From: an uncultured Prevotellaceae bacterium
GTDB taxonomy: Bacteria > Bacteroidota > Bacteroidia > Bacteroidales > Bacteroidaceae
Reading direction: 5' to 3'
DNA: 64,000 nucleotides
Assembly (NCBI GenBank): GCA_900315455.1
Contig: OMZE01000004.1
Location: forward strand, 62,001 to 126,000
Under the pieces are notes generated by a model that worked only from the letters and a program-made list of their open reading frames with translations, was not told the origin of the DNA and did not search any database. Below, piece after piece: positions 42,342-51,442 of the stretch. Within the stretch, counting starts at the first letter, position 1, and each line of letters starts with the position of its first letter. A program made the translations under genes and the position numbers.

Positions 42342-44480
42342 TCAATCGGGCGAAACTGGCCCCATGAACAATTCCAACGTTCCTCCGCCAACGATGTCTT
42401 GATAGTCGATGAAGCATGAGGCATGCCGGCGCCCATTAAGCAATGCGCGCTGCACATAGATATTCTGCGCGCTGTTGTCGTGAACGATGACACGAAACGT
42501 CTTTCCTTTGCCCACATCTATCTCCACGCTGTCGAAGAGCGGAGAACCAATGGCATATTTACCCCCTGCGGGCTCCACCTGATAGAGTCCCATGGCAGAG
42601 AGCACATACCATGCCGACATCTGTCCCACATCCTCATTACCACACAGTCCGTCGGGCTGGTCGTGATACATCTCTCCCATCACCTTCCTCAGCAAGGGCG
42701 CTGCCTTCCATGGCAAGCCCATGTAATGATAGAGATAGATGACATGATGGCTGGGCTCGTTGCCATGGGCATACTGTCCGATGAGCCCCGAGATGTCGGG
42801 GGAGGCATCCTCGCCAAGGTCACCTTCTGCGACGAAGAGCGAGTCGAGTTTCTCCACAAACTTCTTCCTTCCACCCAACAGTTGGCACAGGCCTTCCACA
42901 TCATGGGGCACGAGCCACAGATACTGCCATGCGTTGCCCTCTGTATAGTCGTCTTGCCTATGGACGGCATGGAAGGGATTGAACGGCTCACGAAACCGTC
43001 CCTGACTGTCGATGCCACGCATGAATCCTGTCTTCGGGTCGAAATACTTGCGGTAGGCCTTGCTGCGCTTCTCGAAGTAGCGGTAGTCGGCTTTCCGTCC
43101 CAGTTTTTTCGCCACCTTCGCCACACAGGCATCGGCAAGGGCATACTCCAGACCTTTAGCCACCGTCTCGTGGGTGGAGTCGAGGTCGCAGGGCAGGTAA
43201 CCGTATTGCTTGAGCAGGTGGAGACCGCGCTCGTCGAGCATCGCCGAACCCCGCAGTGCCTCCATCACCTCATCCATGTCGGCATGGCATCCCTTCAGTG
43301 CCATGTCGGCAAGCACGGGGATACCGGGGTTGCCTACCATGCAGTTGGTCTCATTGCCCATGAGGTGCCACACTGGAAGTTTACCTTGCTGACGGTAGAT
43401 GTGCAACAGGGTGGCTGCCATGTCGTCAAGGCGTTCGGGATGGATAAGGGTCATCAGCGGATGGGCTGCCCTGTAGGTGTCCCATAGCGACAAGGTGGTG
43501 TAGTTGACAAAACTGCCATGGTGTACCTCTCCGTCGGCACCACGGTAGTCGCCGTTGACATCACAGAACACCGATGGGGCAACCATCGTATGGTAGAGAG
43601 CGGTATAGAAGACACGCTGTACTGCCGTGTCTGCCGTGGCCACCCTCACCTTTCCCAATTGTCTCTCCCATGCCTCCATGGCCTTTCTCTTCACCTCGTC
43701 GAAGTTCCACGACGGAATCTCGGCGTGTAAGTTGGCCAAGGCATTGTCGGTGCTCACAGGCGATAGTCCCACCCTTACCAGGAGTTGCTGTCCGTCGTTG
43801 TCGGCTGCCACTAAGGCGAGGGTATCACCCGCCAAAGGTGTCATGCTCACGGGTTTCGAAAACTCCGCCGCGAAATAGATGACTTGGTTGCGCGCCCACC
43901 CCACCGACCGCCGCATACCGATGATGGTGTGGTCATCGCACTGGCGCATCATGCAGTCACGTGTACTGTCCCACCCTATCCCCATGTCGAGGTCGAGCAA
44001 CAGTTGCTGACGGTCATGGGTGGCGGTGTAGGTGTAGCGGTGCAGGCCACAGCGCTCCGTGGCGGTGAGTTCGGCCAGTACACCTATCTGGTCGAGGTAG
44101 AGGGAGTAATAACCCGGTGCCACACTCTCGTTACGGTGTGAGAAAGCCATACTGCGCTGCGACGGCTGTGCCACAGGCAGAAAAGCGATGTCGCCCAAAT
44201 CGCCTATTCCCGTTCCGCTGAGGTGCATATGCGAGAAACCCACGAGCACCGAGTCGGCATAGTTGTATCCCGAGCACCAGTCCCATCCTCTTACGGGTTC
44301 GGTGGGACCGAGTTGCACCAGTCCGAACGGCACGTTGGCGCCAAGAAACGTATGTCCGTGACCACCTGTTCCGATATAAGGGTCTACCAACTTCGTCAAT
44401 CCCCCTTTGTCTCCTGCCAAAGAGGGAAATATGGTGTAGGCCAAAGTGGCCACCATCAATAATATGCGTCTTATTCTCAT
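42342..44480 (-). CDS. GH92 alpha-mannosidase
   Basis: The 712-residue protein has a signal peptide (MRIRRILLMVATLAYTIFPSLA) and matches GH92: LVDPYIGTGGHGHTF, then NVPFGLVQLGPTEP, GFSHMHLSGTGIGDLGDI, and in the C-terminal helical domain GNEDVGQMSAWYVLSAMGLY, whose Glu and Asp are the expected catalytic-site residues. Family enzymes are calcium-dependent exo-alpha-mannosidases acting on N-glycans or yeast mannan, in the periplasm or on the surface. It lies 82 bases after GH3 on the same strand, suggesting one operon for glycan trimming. Two adjacent ATGs (44483, 44480) are possible. Confidence 0.93.
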   Translation of the reverse strand: MRIRRILLMVATLAYTIFPSLAGDKGGLTKLVDPYIGTGGHGHTFLGANVPFGLVQLGPTEPVRGWDWCSGYNYADSVLVGFSHMHLSGTGIGDLGDIAFLPVAQPSQRSMAFSHRNESVAPGYYSLYLDQIGVLAELTATERCGLHRYTYTATHDRQQLLLDLDMGIGWDSTRDCMMRQCDDHTIIGMRRSVGWARNQVIYFAAEFSKPVSMTPLAGDTLALVAADNDGQQLLVRVGLSPVSTDNALANLHAEIPSWNFDEVKRKAMEAWERQLGKVRVATADTAVQRVFYTALYHTMVAPSVFCDVNGDYRGADGEVHHGSFVNYTTLSLWDTYRAAHPLMTLIHPERLDDMAATLLHIYRQQGKLPVWHLMGNETNCMVGNPGIPVLADMALKGCHADMDEVMEALRGSAMLDERGLHLLKQYGYLPCDLDSTHETVAKGLEYALADACVAKVAKKLGRKADYRYFEKRSKAYRKYFDPKTGFMRGIDSQGRFREPFNPFHAVHRQDDYTEGNAWQYLWLVPHDVEGLCQLLGGRKKFVEKLDSLFVAEGDLGEDASPDISGLIGQYAHGNEPSHHVIYLYHYMGLPWKAAPLLRKVMGEMYHDQPDGLCGNEDVGQMSAWYVLSAMGLYQVEPAGGKYAIGSPLFDSVEIDVGKGKTFRVIVHDNSAQNIYVQRALLNGRRHASCFIDYQDIVGGGTLELFMGPVSPD

Positions 44481-44534
44481 CATCAAAATAGTTATAGTCT
44501 CCACTTCATAAAAAGGACAGGGAATCTTCAATTT

Positions 44535-44571
44535 TCAATCGTCAATCGTCAATCGTCAATCGTCAATCGTC
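44535..44571. repeat. Heptamer array CAATCGT across the GH3 stop codon
   Basis: CAATCGT (or its one-base variant) is repeated five times. The last copies form the GH3 C-terminus and stop codon on the minus strand (stop at 44563-44565), so copy-number changes would move the reading frame end. Confidence 0.8.
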
Positions 44572-46905
44572 ATTGCCCAGTATCAGCCTACCTTGTAAGT
44601 GAATCTGGTCCGACGCGCTTCCCACCATCACATCGAACTCGCCTGGCTCCACAAGTCGTTTCAGGTCAGGCGTGACGATTTCGAAGTCTTCCTCGGAGAG
44701 CACGAAGGTCATTTGCCGTTTTTCACCTGCCTTGAGATGAACACGCGCGAAATGGCGCAACTGTTTATCGGGCTGAGCCACCAAAGCCTGGCGGTCGTGC
44801 AGGTAGAGTTGGGGCACTTCATCGCCATCAAGGTCACCGGTGTTCTCTATACAGAAACTCACCTCGTAGGCGTGGTTTCCCATCGCTTTCATTTGCAGGT
44901 CTGAATAGCGGAACGTAGTGTAACTCAGTCCGTAGCCGAAGGCGTATAAGGGCGATGCCTTGGAGTCGATATAGTCGCTGCCCGAAGAGTGCTTGCGGTT
45001 GTAGTAAACCGGCAGTTGTCCGACATTACGGGGCACCGACACGGTAAGGCGTCCGGCGGGGTTGTAGTCGCCGAAGAGCACATCAGCAACGGCGTTGCCT
45101 CCCTCTTGTCCGGGATAGTAGGCGGTGAGGAGGGCATCGGCATGCTCCGCTGCCCAGTTCTTGAGCAGTGGCCGACCCTCCACATAGACCACCACCAATG
45201 GTTTCTTCGTCATCTTCAGCACGTCGAGCAACTGCTGTTGTCTGCCCATGAGCGACAACGTGGCTCTGTCGAATCCCTCGCCACTCTCCATGTCGCTCAC
45301 CGTGGTCTGTTGACTCGATGCCGCCCCTGTCTCCTCATACGAAGTCTTGAAATCCCTGGCACTCGACCCGCCTACCACAGCCACTACGACATCGGCCCAT
45401 TCGGCTACCTGTCGCACCTCTTCAAGGTCAAAGGTGGTGGTGTCGCGCACAGCGCATCCCTTGGCATATCTCACTTGTGCGGCGGGTATCTTCTGCGCAA
45501 TGCCATGGAGCACGGTCTTCACCCTGCCCTCGGGTTGAGGGGCGGTGTAGTCGCCGAGCAGGTTATAAGTATTGTCGGCATTGGGACCCACCACAGCCAC
45601 CTTGAGGGTCTTGTCTAAAGGCAGCAGGTGGTTGTCGTTTTTCAGCAAGGTGATGCTTTCCTGTGCGGCTTGCAGGGCAAGGGCGCTATGTTCGGGTGTC
45701 CCCACTCCCTTGGCAGCCGCCTTGGGGTCGACATAGGGGTGGTCGAAGAGTCTCATCTCGAATTTCATCGTCAGGATGCGCCGCACGGCCTCGTCGACAA
45801 CGGCGATGGACAAATCGCCTTTCTCCACAGCCTCTACAAGCAGCGGAAATGCTTTCGCGCCCAAGTCTACATCAACGCCTGCCTTTGCTGCCATAACGCC
45901 TGCCTCACGCAAGGTGCCTGCCACATGGTGTGTGCCGCCAAGGCCATCGATGCTATAGAGGTCGGAAACGACCAGTCCGCGGAATCCCCATTGTTGGCGC
46001 AGAAGGTCGTTGAGCAGCAGGGCATTGGCGGTACAGGGTACGCCGTCGATGGTGTTATAGGCGGTCATCACGGAGAGGGCACCGGCATTGATGGCACGTT
46101 TGAAAGGTGGGAGAAAGCACTCATGCAGTTCGCGTGCTCCGATGTTCGCCGGACCTCCATTGTGTCCGCCCTCCGGGATGCCGTAGGCGATGAAGTGCTT
46201 CAGCGTGGCGAGGGTGGCATCGGGCTGGGAGAGGTCGCCCCCACCCTGACCGCGCACGATGGCTGCTGCCATCTCGCCGCTGAGCACCGGGTCTTCGCCA
46301 AACGACTCTTCCACTCTCGACCACCGCGGCTCCCGAGAGAGGTCGATGACAGGACCGTAACTCACATGTCCGCCCTGCAGGCGTATCTCACGGGCAATGG
46401 CGTTTCCCACTCGTGCCATGAGTGTGGTATCGAAGGTGGCAGACAGTCCCAGTCCTGTGGGAAACACAGTGGCACCAATGGCCATGTGTCCGTGCGGTGC
46501 TTCTTCGGCGAGGAAGAGGGGGATGCCCAGACGGGTATGCTCTACGGCATAGCGCTGCATGGCATTCGCCGCCATGGCGGCACGTTCGGGGTTGAGGCCG
46601 TTGGCGATGGTCTTCTGTGTCCATGGGTCGGCACGGAAGGTGCCCCAGTAACTGCCTACGAGGTATTGGTCTACCTCGTTGCCGAACTGTGCCGACACCT
46701 CCACCTTCTTGCCATCGGTGGTGTAGGAGTCCCAGCCGAGCATACAGAGCATCTGTCCCACTTTCTCTTGCAAGGTCATGCGCGAGAGCAGGTCTTCTGT
46801 GCGCTGTGCAACAGGCAGACGCGGGTCTTGGTAAGGATATTTCTGTGCAAGGCTGCAGGTAACGCCAGCCCCCACCAGAAACCATATAAGAAGTATTTTC
46901 TTCAT
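44563..46905 (-). CDS. GH3 beta-glycosidase (BglX-like)
   Basis: The 780-residue protein has a signal peptide (to about residue 20, TCSLAQ), the GH3 N-terminal barrel with RMTLQEKVGQMLCM, FPTGLGLSATFD, VEESFGEDPVLSG, KHFIAYG and the nucleophile D315 in RGLVVSDLYSIDG, then the GH3 C-terminal domain (TLLKNDNHLLPLDK ... GGSSARDF) and a fibronectin type III-like end (VPQLYLHDRQALVAQPDKQL, in part). It should remove beta-linked glucose or xylose residues in the periplasm. It is upstream of GH92 in a probable two-gene operon. Confidence 0.95.
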   Translation of the reverse strand: MKKILLIWFLVGAGVTCSLAQKYPYQDPRLPVAQRTEDLLSRMTLQEKVGQMLCMLGWDSYTTDGKKVEVSAQFGNEVDQYLVGSYWGTFRADPWTQKTIANGLNPERAAMAANAMQRYAVEHTRLGIPLFLAEEAPHGHMAIGATVFPTGLGLSATFDTTLMARVGNAIAREIRLQGGHVSYGPVIDLSREPRWSRVEESFGEDPVLSGEMAAAIVRGQGGGDLSQPDATLATLKHFIAYGIPEGGHNGGPANIGARELHECFLPPFKRAINAGALSVMTAYNTIDGVPCTANALLLNDLLRQQWGFRGLVVSDLYSIDGLGGTHHVAGTLREAGVMAAKAGVDVDLGAKAFPLLVEAVEKGDLSIAVVDEAVRRILTMKFEMRLFDHPYVDPKAAAKGVGTPEHSALALQAAQESITLLKNDNHLLPLDKTLKVAVVGPNADNTYNLLGDYTAPQPEGRVKTVLHGIAQKIPAAQVRYAKGCAVRDTTTFDLEEVRQVAEWADVVVAVVGGSSARDFKTSYEETGAASSQQTTVSDMESGEGFDRATLSLMGRQQQLLDVLKMTKKPLVVVYVEGRPLLKNWAAEHADALLTAYYPGQEGGNAVADVLFGDYNPAGRLTVSVPRNVGQLPVYYNRKHSSGSDYIDSKASPLYAFGYGLSYTTFRYSDLQMKAMGNHAYEVSFCIENTGDLDGDEVPQLYLHDRQALVAQPDKQLRHFARVHLKAGEKRQMTFVLSEEDFEIVTPDLKRLVEPGEFDVMVGSASDQIHLQGRLILGNDD

Positions 46906-46976
46906 CTGTCGTTCTTAAAAAATTACTCATCCATCGCAAGTAAGAACACCCACCAATTTCTAATCTAATAATTTTC

Positions 46977-47132
46977 CCATCTTAATCTTTCATCTTTAAT
47001 CTTTAATCTTTAATTTCTCAATCTTTCCATCTTAATCTTTCATCTTTCATCTTTAATCTTTAATTTCTCAATCTTTCCATCTTAATCTTTCATCTTTAAT
47101 CTTTCATCTTTAATCTTTCATCTTTAATTTCT
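46977..47132. repeat. AT-rich heptamer array (AATCTTT/CATCTTT)
   Basis: About 155 bases of repeated AATCTTT and CATCTTT, interrupted by TTTCTCAATCTTTCC-type spacers about every 60 bases. It fills the gap between GH3 and the HI0933 gene and overlaps the latter's stop codon (47124-47126). A related short array is at 57392-57425. Confidence 0.85.
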
Positions 47133-48317
47133 CCTTGCAATTTCCTTCGCCACGACATACGCCATAGTCCAAGCCGCTTGAAAGTTGAACCCACCCGTCA
47201 CACCATCGATATCAAGCACCTCACCTGCAAAAAACAAGTTGGGGCGGGTCTTGCTCTCCAGCGTAGAGAGGTCGATGCTCCGCAGCGACACTCCTCCGCA
47301 GGTGACGAACTCATCGCGGAAGGGTGCCCTCCCTCTAGTCGTTATCTGGTCGTTGGCGATGGCGTTTACCAGTCGGTTGAGGTCTTTCTTCCCCAAATCA
47401 CACCATCTCGAGCCAGCCTTCTCACCCAATGTCTTCTCTATGAGATAGGCCCATAGCCGCTGGGTAAGAGATAACGGGGCGATGGTCGTTACCATCTTCT
47501 GCGGATGCCGTGAAACCAACTCTGCCAAACTATGGGCGATGGTCGCCTCATCTTGTCCGGTCCAGTTGACAGAAAGCGGTGTCTTGTAATCTCTTTCGTG
47601 CAGGAAACGGGCGGCATAACTGGATAGGCGCAGGATAGCGGGACCGCTCAGTCCCCAGTGGGTGACGAGGAGTGGTCCTTGACTGCGGAATTTTGTGCCG
47701 GGAATCATCACCTGTGCCTCTTGGGCGACCACACCCATGAGGTTTTTCAAGGTATGGTCGGCAATGCTGAGTGAGAAGAGGGAGGGCACGGGTGGCTCTA
47801 TCTCATGTCCTTCGTCAATGAGCCATTGCATGAGGGCGGTGGATGTATTCCGATGAGGCATGCCTCCGGTGGTCACGGCGATGAAGTCGAAGTCGGTGAG
47901 TTGCTCAGCACTTGAAATGCCATGGCCTGTCTTGATGACCACTCCCCGACGCCGTGCCTCGCCGAGAAGACAGTCGATGATGGCGTGGGAGTCCTGGGCT
48001 GCGGGAAACACGCAGTGGTCGTCCTGAGTCACTAACGGCACACCGCGGCTGGTAAACCACTGCCAGGTGTCATTGTGGTCGAAGACATGAAACAGGCGCT
48101 TGAGAAGCCGGAAGCCACGGGGATAGACCATCTTCAGGTCTGTGACATCCTCAAAGGAGTTGGTGCAGTTGCAACGTCCTCCTCCCGACACCTCAACCTT
48201 GGCGAGCAGGTGGTGTGAACGCTCGAAGACCACAACCTCCATCGCTGGCACCATCTCCTTGAGGTTGACGGCGAGGAAGAACCCTGCCGCGCCACCGCCT
48301 ATGATTGCTGTTCTCAT
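47124..48317 (-). CDS. HI0933/BaiN-family flavoprotein
   Basis: The 397-residue protein starts MRTAIIGGGAAGFFLAVNL (FAD-binding GxGxxG), with KVEVSGGGRCNCTNSF, the signature of the HI0933/YhiN family, LVTHWGLSGPAILRLSSYAA in the middle insert, and the closing FFAGEVLDIDGVTGGFNFQAAW. Members bind FAD and reduce unknown substrates; the bile-acid enzyme BaiN is a relative. It lies 42 bases after the following lipoprotein gene on the same strand and may be cotranscribed with it. Confidence 0.94.
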   Translation of the reverse strand: MRTAIIGGGAAGFFLAVNLKEMVPAMEVVVFERSHHLLAKVEVSGGGRCNCTNSFEDVTDLKMVYPRGFRLLKRLFHVFDHNDTWQWFTSRGVPLVTQDDHCVFPAAQDSHAIIDCLLGEARRRGVVIKTGHGISSAEQLTDFDFIAVTTGGMPHRNTSTALMQWLIDEGHEIEPPVPSLFSLSIADHTLKNLMGVVAQEAQVMIPGTKFRSQGPLLVTHWGLSGPAILRLSSYAARFLHERDYKTPLSVNWTGQDEATIAHSLAELVSRHPQKMVTTIAPLSLTQRLWAYLIEKTLGEKAGSRWCDLGKKDLNRLVNAIANDQITTRGRAPFRDEFVTCGGVSLRSIDLSTLESKTRPNLFFAGEVLDIDGVTGGFNFQAAWTMAYVVAKEIARRN

Positions 48318-48359
48318 CCTATTCTCAAAGAATTTCTATTGTCTGCTGGAAAGGGAATA

Positions 48360-49502
48360 CTATCTGAACGAGAACGATGACGACTTGCCGTTCACGTTGT
48401 TGAACTTACCCTGATAGGCACCATTGCGGTAGGTACCAACGAGGTTGCCGGTGACGGTGCCGTCGATCTTTTTCACACGCAGCACCAACTGTGCCGTGGC
48501 GGGGTCGTAGGAAACGAGGGTGACACTCCGCTGTTCCACATTGCCCACCTCGAGCTCCTTGCTGTTGAGTGTGTACATCAGGAATCCTTCATCACCTTCC
48601 AGTCCTAAACGGGTGCCACAGCCTCCCATCAACCCTTCCATGATGAAGGAGAGAGACTCTGCCCTTGCCGCAGGTCGTTGTCCCTTGCGTTCCAGGTATT
48701 CGTCGAACTCCTTCCCTGTGGGTTGGAAGTTGGCGAGGAACTCGTCTTTGGTGAAACCTCTCACCACGAGTTGATGCGAGGTATCACTCTCCATGTTGGG
48801 ACCAAGGCGTGTGGTGCGGAGTTCCACCGTCTCGCCGGCTTTCACGTTTTTTCCGGCTACCATCTCCGACGACATACTTCCACCACCCCAGTAGCCACTT
48901 TTATAGATGATGTGATAGGCACTTCCGGGTACGTCGAAGGGGGTGTTGTTCTTCACGGTGAAGGTGGCGCCTTCCGAACTCACCCACTCGCCCTGGTAAT
49001 AGTCGTCGCCATAGGTCCCGGTCCTGATGATACTCAGACCTGTCTTCACTTGTTCGTTGAACGACTGGAAGAGGTAGTCTACCAACCCTTGGTCGGCCAT
49101 CCGCTCGGCTTGTTGGGCATCGGTGAGTCCTTCTTTCCATTGTCCAGTCTTTTTGGCGAAGGCGAGGGTGTTGGCGGGATAGGCGAAGAGTCCGTGCGAC
49201 TCCACGATGGTCATCGCATCGCCGGCGCCCCTGCGTATCTTCATGTCGACACCATTGCCCAGACCAACAAGAACGATGGAGTCTTGGTCGGTCACCGTGA
49301 GGCTGTCGGCAATCAAGGCAGTATTGAACGACACTGCCTTGGCGGCATCAGGATAGATTTTTCTAACAGTGGCGGTATCGCCATTGGCCGCAGCCGTGGC
49401 ATACCGTGTTACAAACTCCTTCACAGCCTTGTCGTTATCGCATGACGACAGGCACATGAGCACCACAAGGAAAAGCATGTTGATGATACTGAGATTTTTC
49501 AT
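48360..49502 (-). CDS. Predicted lipoprotein of unknown function
   Basis: The 380-residue protein starts MKNLSIINMLFLVVLMCLSSC, a lipoprotein signal with Cys at about residue 21. The mature N-terminus (DNDKAVKEFVTRYATAAANGDTATVRKIYP, in part) resembles a small helical stress-associated fold, and the C-terminal third has short beta strands (LVGTYRNGAYQGKFNNVNG). I recognise no named family. It has its own full promoter at 49556-49586. The in-frame Met four residues earlier (49514) is possible but lies closer to the promoter. Confidence 0.8.
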   Translation of the reverse strand: MKNLSIINMLFLVVLMCLSSCDNDKAVKEFVTRYATAAANGDTATVRKIYPDAAKAVSFNTALIADSLTVTDQDSIVLVGLGNGVDMKIRRGAGDAMTIVESHGLFAYPANTLAFAKKTGQWKEGLTDAQQAERMADQGLVDYLFQSFNEQVKTGLSIIRTGTYGDDYYQGEWVSSEGATFTVKNNTPFDVPGSAYHIIYKSGYWGGGSMSSEMVAGKNVKAGETVELRTTRLGPNMESDTSHQLVVRGFTKDEFLANFQPTGKEFDEYLERKGQRPAARAESLSFIMEGLMGGCGTRLGLEGDEGFLMYTLNSKELEVGNVEQRSVTLVSYDPATAQLVLRVKKIDGTVTGNLVGTYRNGAYQGKFNNVNGKSSSFSFR

Positions 49503-49555
49503 GTTATCGGTCATTGGAAAATAATATCATTTCATGATATGATTTGTTAATTATG

Positions 49556-49586
49556 CAAATATAACGAAAGCAAAAAACAAATCAAA
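49556..49586 (-). promoter_or_regulatory. Consensus promoter for the lipoprotein-HI0933 operon
   Basis: On the minus strand TTTG (49583-49586) and TATATTTG (49556-49563) are 19 bases apart, a full match. Confidence 0.78.
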
Positions 49587-49659
49587 GAAAAAAAGGAATT
49601 TTTCGTTGATTTGCAGAAAATGCATCCTCTTTTTCTGCACCCGTATCATTTTTTTTGAT

Positions 49660-49667
49660 TACCTTTG
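49660..49667 (+). promoter_or_regulatory. -7 box for the DASS transporter
   Basis: TACCTTTG, 91 bases before the ATG at 49759; no TTTG at the ideal spacing. Confidence 0.55.
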
Positions 49668-49758
49668 CACCCGCTAAGAGTGGTTGGCACGTCGGTGCCT
49701 GCCAAAATCATGTTCAGGAAACAATTTCTTGTGTAGTTATATCAATTAAGAGAACTGT

Positions 49759-51264
49759 ATGTTTAAGAATTTCAACGGCTTCCACCTTGTGGAATCCCTG
49801 CACCAAGCCCACTTTGAGGAGTTCTTCCATCCCAACAAAGTGCTTGTCAAGACCTATGAGGCCATTTTCGTCATCGCAGTGACTTTGCTGCTATGGAACC
49901 TTCCCTCTACCGCTTTCGGCATCGACGGACTGAACATCGTTCAGCAACGTATCATCGCCATCTTCGCTTTCGCCACACTGATGTGGATTTTCGAAATCGT
50001 GCCTGCCTGGGCAACTTCTGTGGCCATCATCGGCATGCTGCTGCTCTTCACCTCCGACAGCGGCATCATCTGGATGTGCAACGAGGAGCGCGTGGGTGAA
50101 CTGCTGTCGTACAAATCGGTGATGGCAACCTTCGCCGACCCAGTAATCATGCTGTTTATCGGCGGATTCATCCTCGCTATCGCAGCGACAAAGACCGGAC
50201 TCGACGCACAGTTGGCAAAAGCCTTGCTGAAACCCTTCGGCAAGAAGAGCGAGAACGTGCTGCTGGGCTTCCTGCTCATCACCGGACTCTTCTCGATGTT
50301 CGTCTCCAACACCGCCACGGCAGCCATGATGCTTACCTTCCTCACCCCGGTATTCAGACAGTTGCCACCGGAGGGTAAAGGACGTATCTCCCTCGCCCTG
50401 TCGATACCCGTGGCAGCGAACCTCGGCGGTATGGGAACACCCATCGGCACACCCCCGAACACCATCGCCATCAAATACCTCAACGACCCCGAGGGGATGA
50501 ACCTCAACATCGGCTTCGGTGAGTGGATGCTGTATATGACACCACTGGTCATCGTGCTGCTCATACTGAGTTGGTTCGTACTCAAGCGCATCTTCCCCTT
50601 CACACAGAAGACCATCGAACTGCATATCGAGGGAGAGATGAAGAAAGACTTCCGCACGTATATCGTCATCGTGACGTTCGCCGTGACGGTGCTGCTCTGG
50701 CTCCTCGACTCTGTGACCGGCATCAATTCCTACACCGTGGCAATGATTCCCTTCGTGGTGTTTGCACTCTGCGGCATCATCGACCGACGCGACCTGGAGG
50801 AAATCAACTGGTCGGTGATATGGATGGTGGCTGGCGGCTTCGCCCTGGGATACGCCCTCAACGGCTCTGGACTGGCAGAGCGTGCCGTGGAGAGCATCCC
50901 CTTCGGCAACTTCTCGCCCATCCTCATCATGGTGCTCTCAGGACTGGTGTGCTACGGTCTGTCGAACTTCATCTCCAACTCCGCTACAGCAGCACTCCTC
51001 ATGCCTATCCTCACCGTGGTGTGCGCTGCCATGGGCGACAAACTGGATGCCATCGGCGGCACATCGACCATCCTCATCGGCGTGGCAATAGCAGCATCGA
51101 GCGCAATGGTACTGCCCATCTCCACGCCTCCCAACGCACTGGCATACGCCACAAACCTAGTACAGCAGAAACACATGGCGAAAATCGGACTGATTTCAGG
51201 TATCCTGAGCATCATCCTGGGCTACGTGATGCTGTATGTCATCGGCACAATGCACCTGATATAA
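49759..51264 (+). CDS. DASS/SLC13-family sodium-coupled anion transporter
   Basis: The 501-residue membrane protein has about eleven to twelve helices and both family signatures: GMGTPIGTPPNTIAIKYL and SNSATAALLMPIL with LPISTPPNALAYAT, the two inverted-repeat SNT/TPPN motifs that bind sodium and carboxylate. It should import dicarboxylates, tricarboxylates or sulphate with sodium at the inner membrane. It has a TACCTTTG box 91 bases upstream and is followed by the CAGAG hairpin. Confidence 0.94.
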   Translation: MFKNFNGFHLVESLHQAHFEEFFHPNKVLVKTYEAIFVIAVTLLLWNLPSTAFGIDGLNIVQQRIIAIFAFATLMWIFEIVPAWATSVAIIGMLLLFTSDSGIIWMCNEERVGELLSYKSVMATFADPVIMLFIGGFILAIAATKTGLDAQLAKALLKPFGKKSENVLLGFLLITGLFSMFVSNTATAAMMLTFLTPVFRQLPPEGKGRISLALSIPVAANLGGMGTPIGTPPNTIAIKYLNDPEGMNLNIGFGEWMLYMTPLVIVLLILSWFVLKRIFPFTQKTIELHIEGEMKKDFRTYIVIVTFAVTVLLWLLDSVTGINSYTVAMIPFVVFALCGIIDRRDLEEINWSVIWMVAGGFALGYALNGSGLAERAVESIPFGNFSPILIMVLSGLVCYGLSNFISNSATAALLMPILTVVCAAMGDKLDAIGGTSTILIGVAIAASSAMVLPISTPPNALAYATNLVQQKHMAKIGLISGILSIILGYVMLYVIGTMHLI

Positions 51265-51283
51265 AAGATATAGCCACAATCAT

Positions 51284-51352
51284 ATATCAATACTGAGATA
51301 CAGAGGCACAGAGGATAACAAAAACTCTGTGCCTCTGTGTTGATATTGATAT
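51284..51352. terminator. CAGAG-type hairpin, copy B
   Basis: ACAGAGGCACAGAG (51300-51313) pairs with 51325-51338; an outer pair, ATATCAATA (51284-51292) with TATTGATAT (51344-51352), extends it. It starts 20 bases after the transporter stop. Bases 51325-51353 are the exact reverse complement of copy A at 7111-7139. Confidence 0.85.
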
Positions 51353-51370
51353 TCGGGGCTTCATTTTGTG

Positions 51371-51430
51371 TGTCGCGTCCCGGTGTCGCGTCCAGTGTTT
51401 CGCGTCCAGTATGTCGCGATGTCATCGCGA
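51371..51430. repeat. GTCGCG short tandem array
   Basis: Four units of about 14 bases (TGTCGCGTCCCGG, TGTCGCGTCCAGTG, TTTCGCGTCCAGTA, TGTCGCGATGTCA) lie between copy B and array B. The last ends in the small palindrome TCGCGATGTCATCGCGA. Confidence 0.75.
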
Positions 51431-51442
51431 CCACCAAGAAAA

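Noticed and set aside
45628-46968. A 446-codon frame opposite GH3
   Set aside because: Antisense to GH3 with its full set of motifs; ends in the intergenic DNA.
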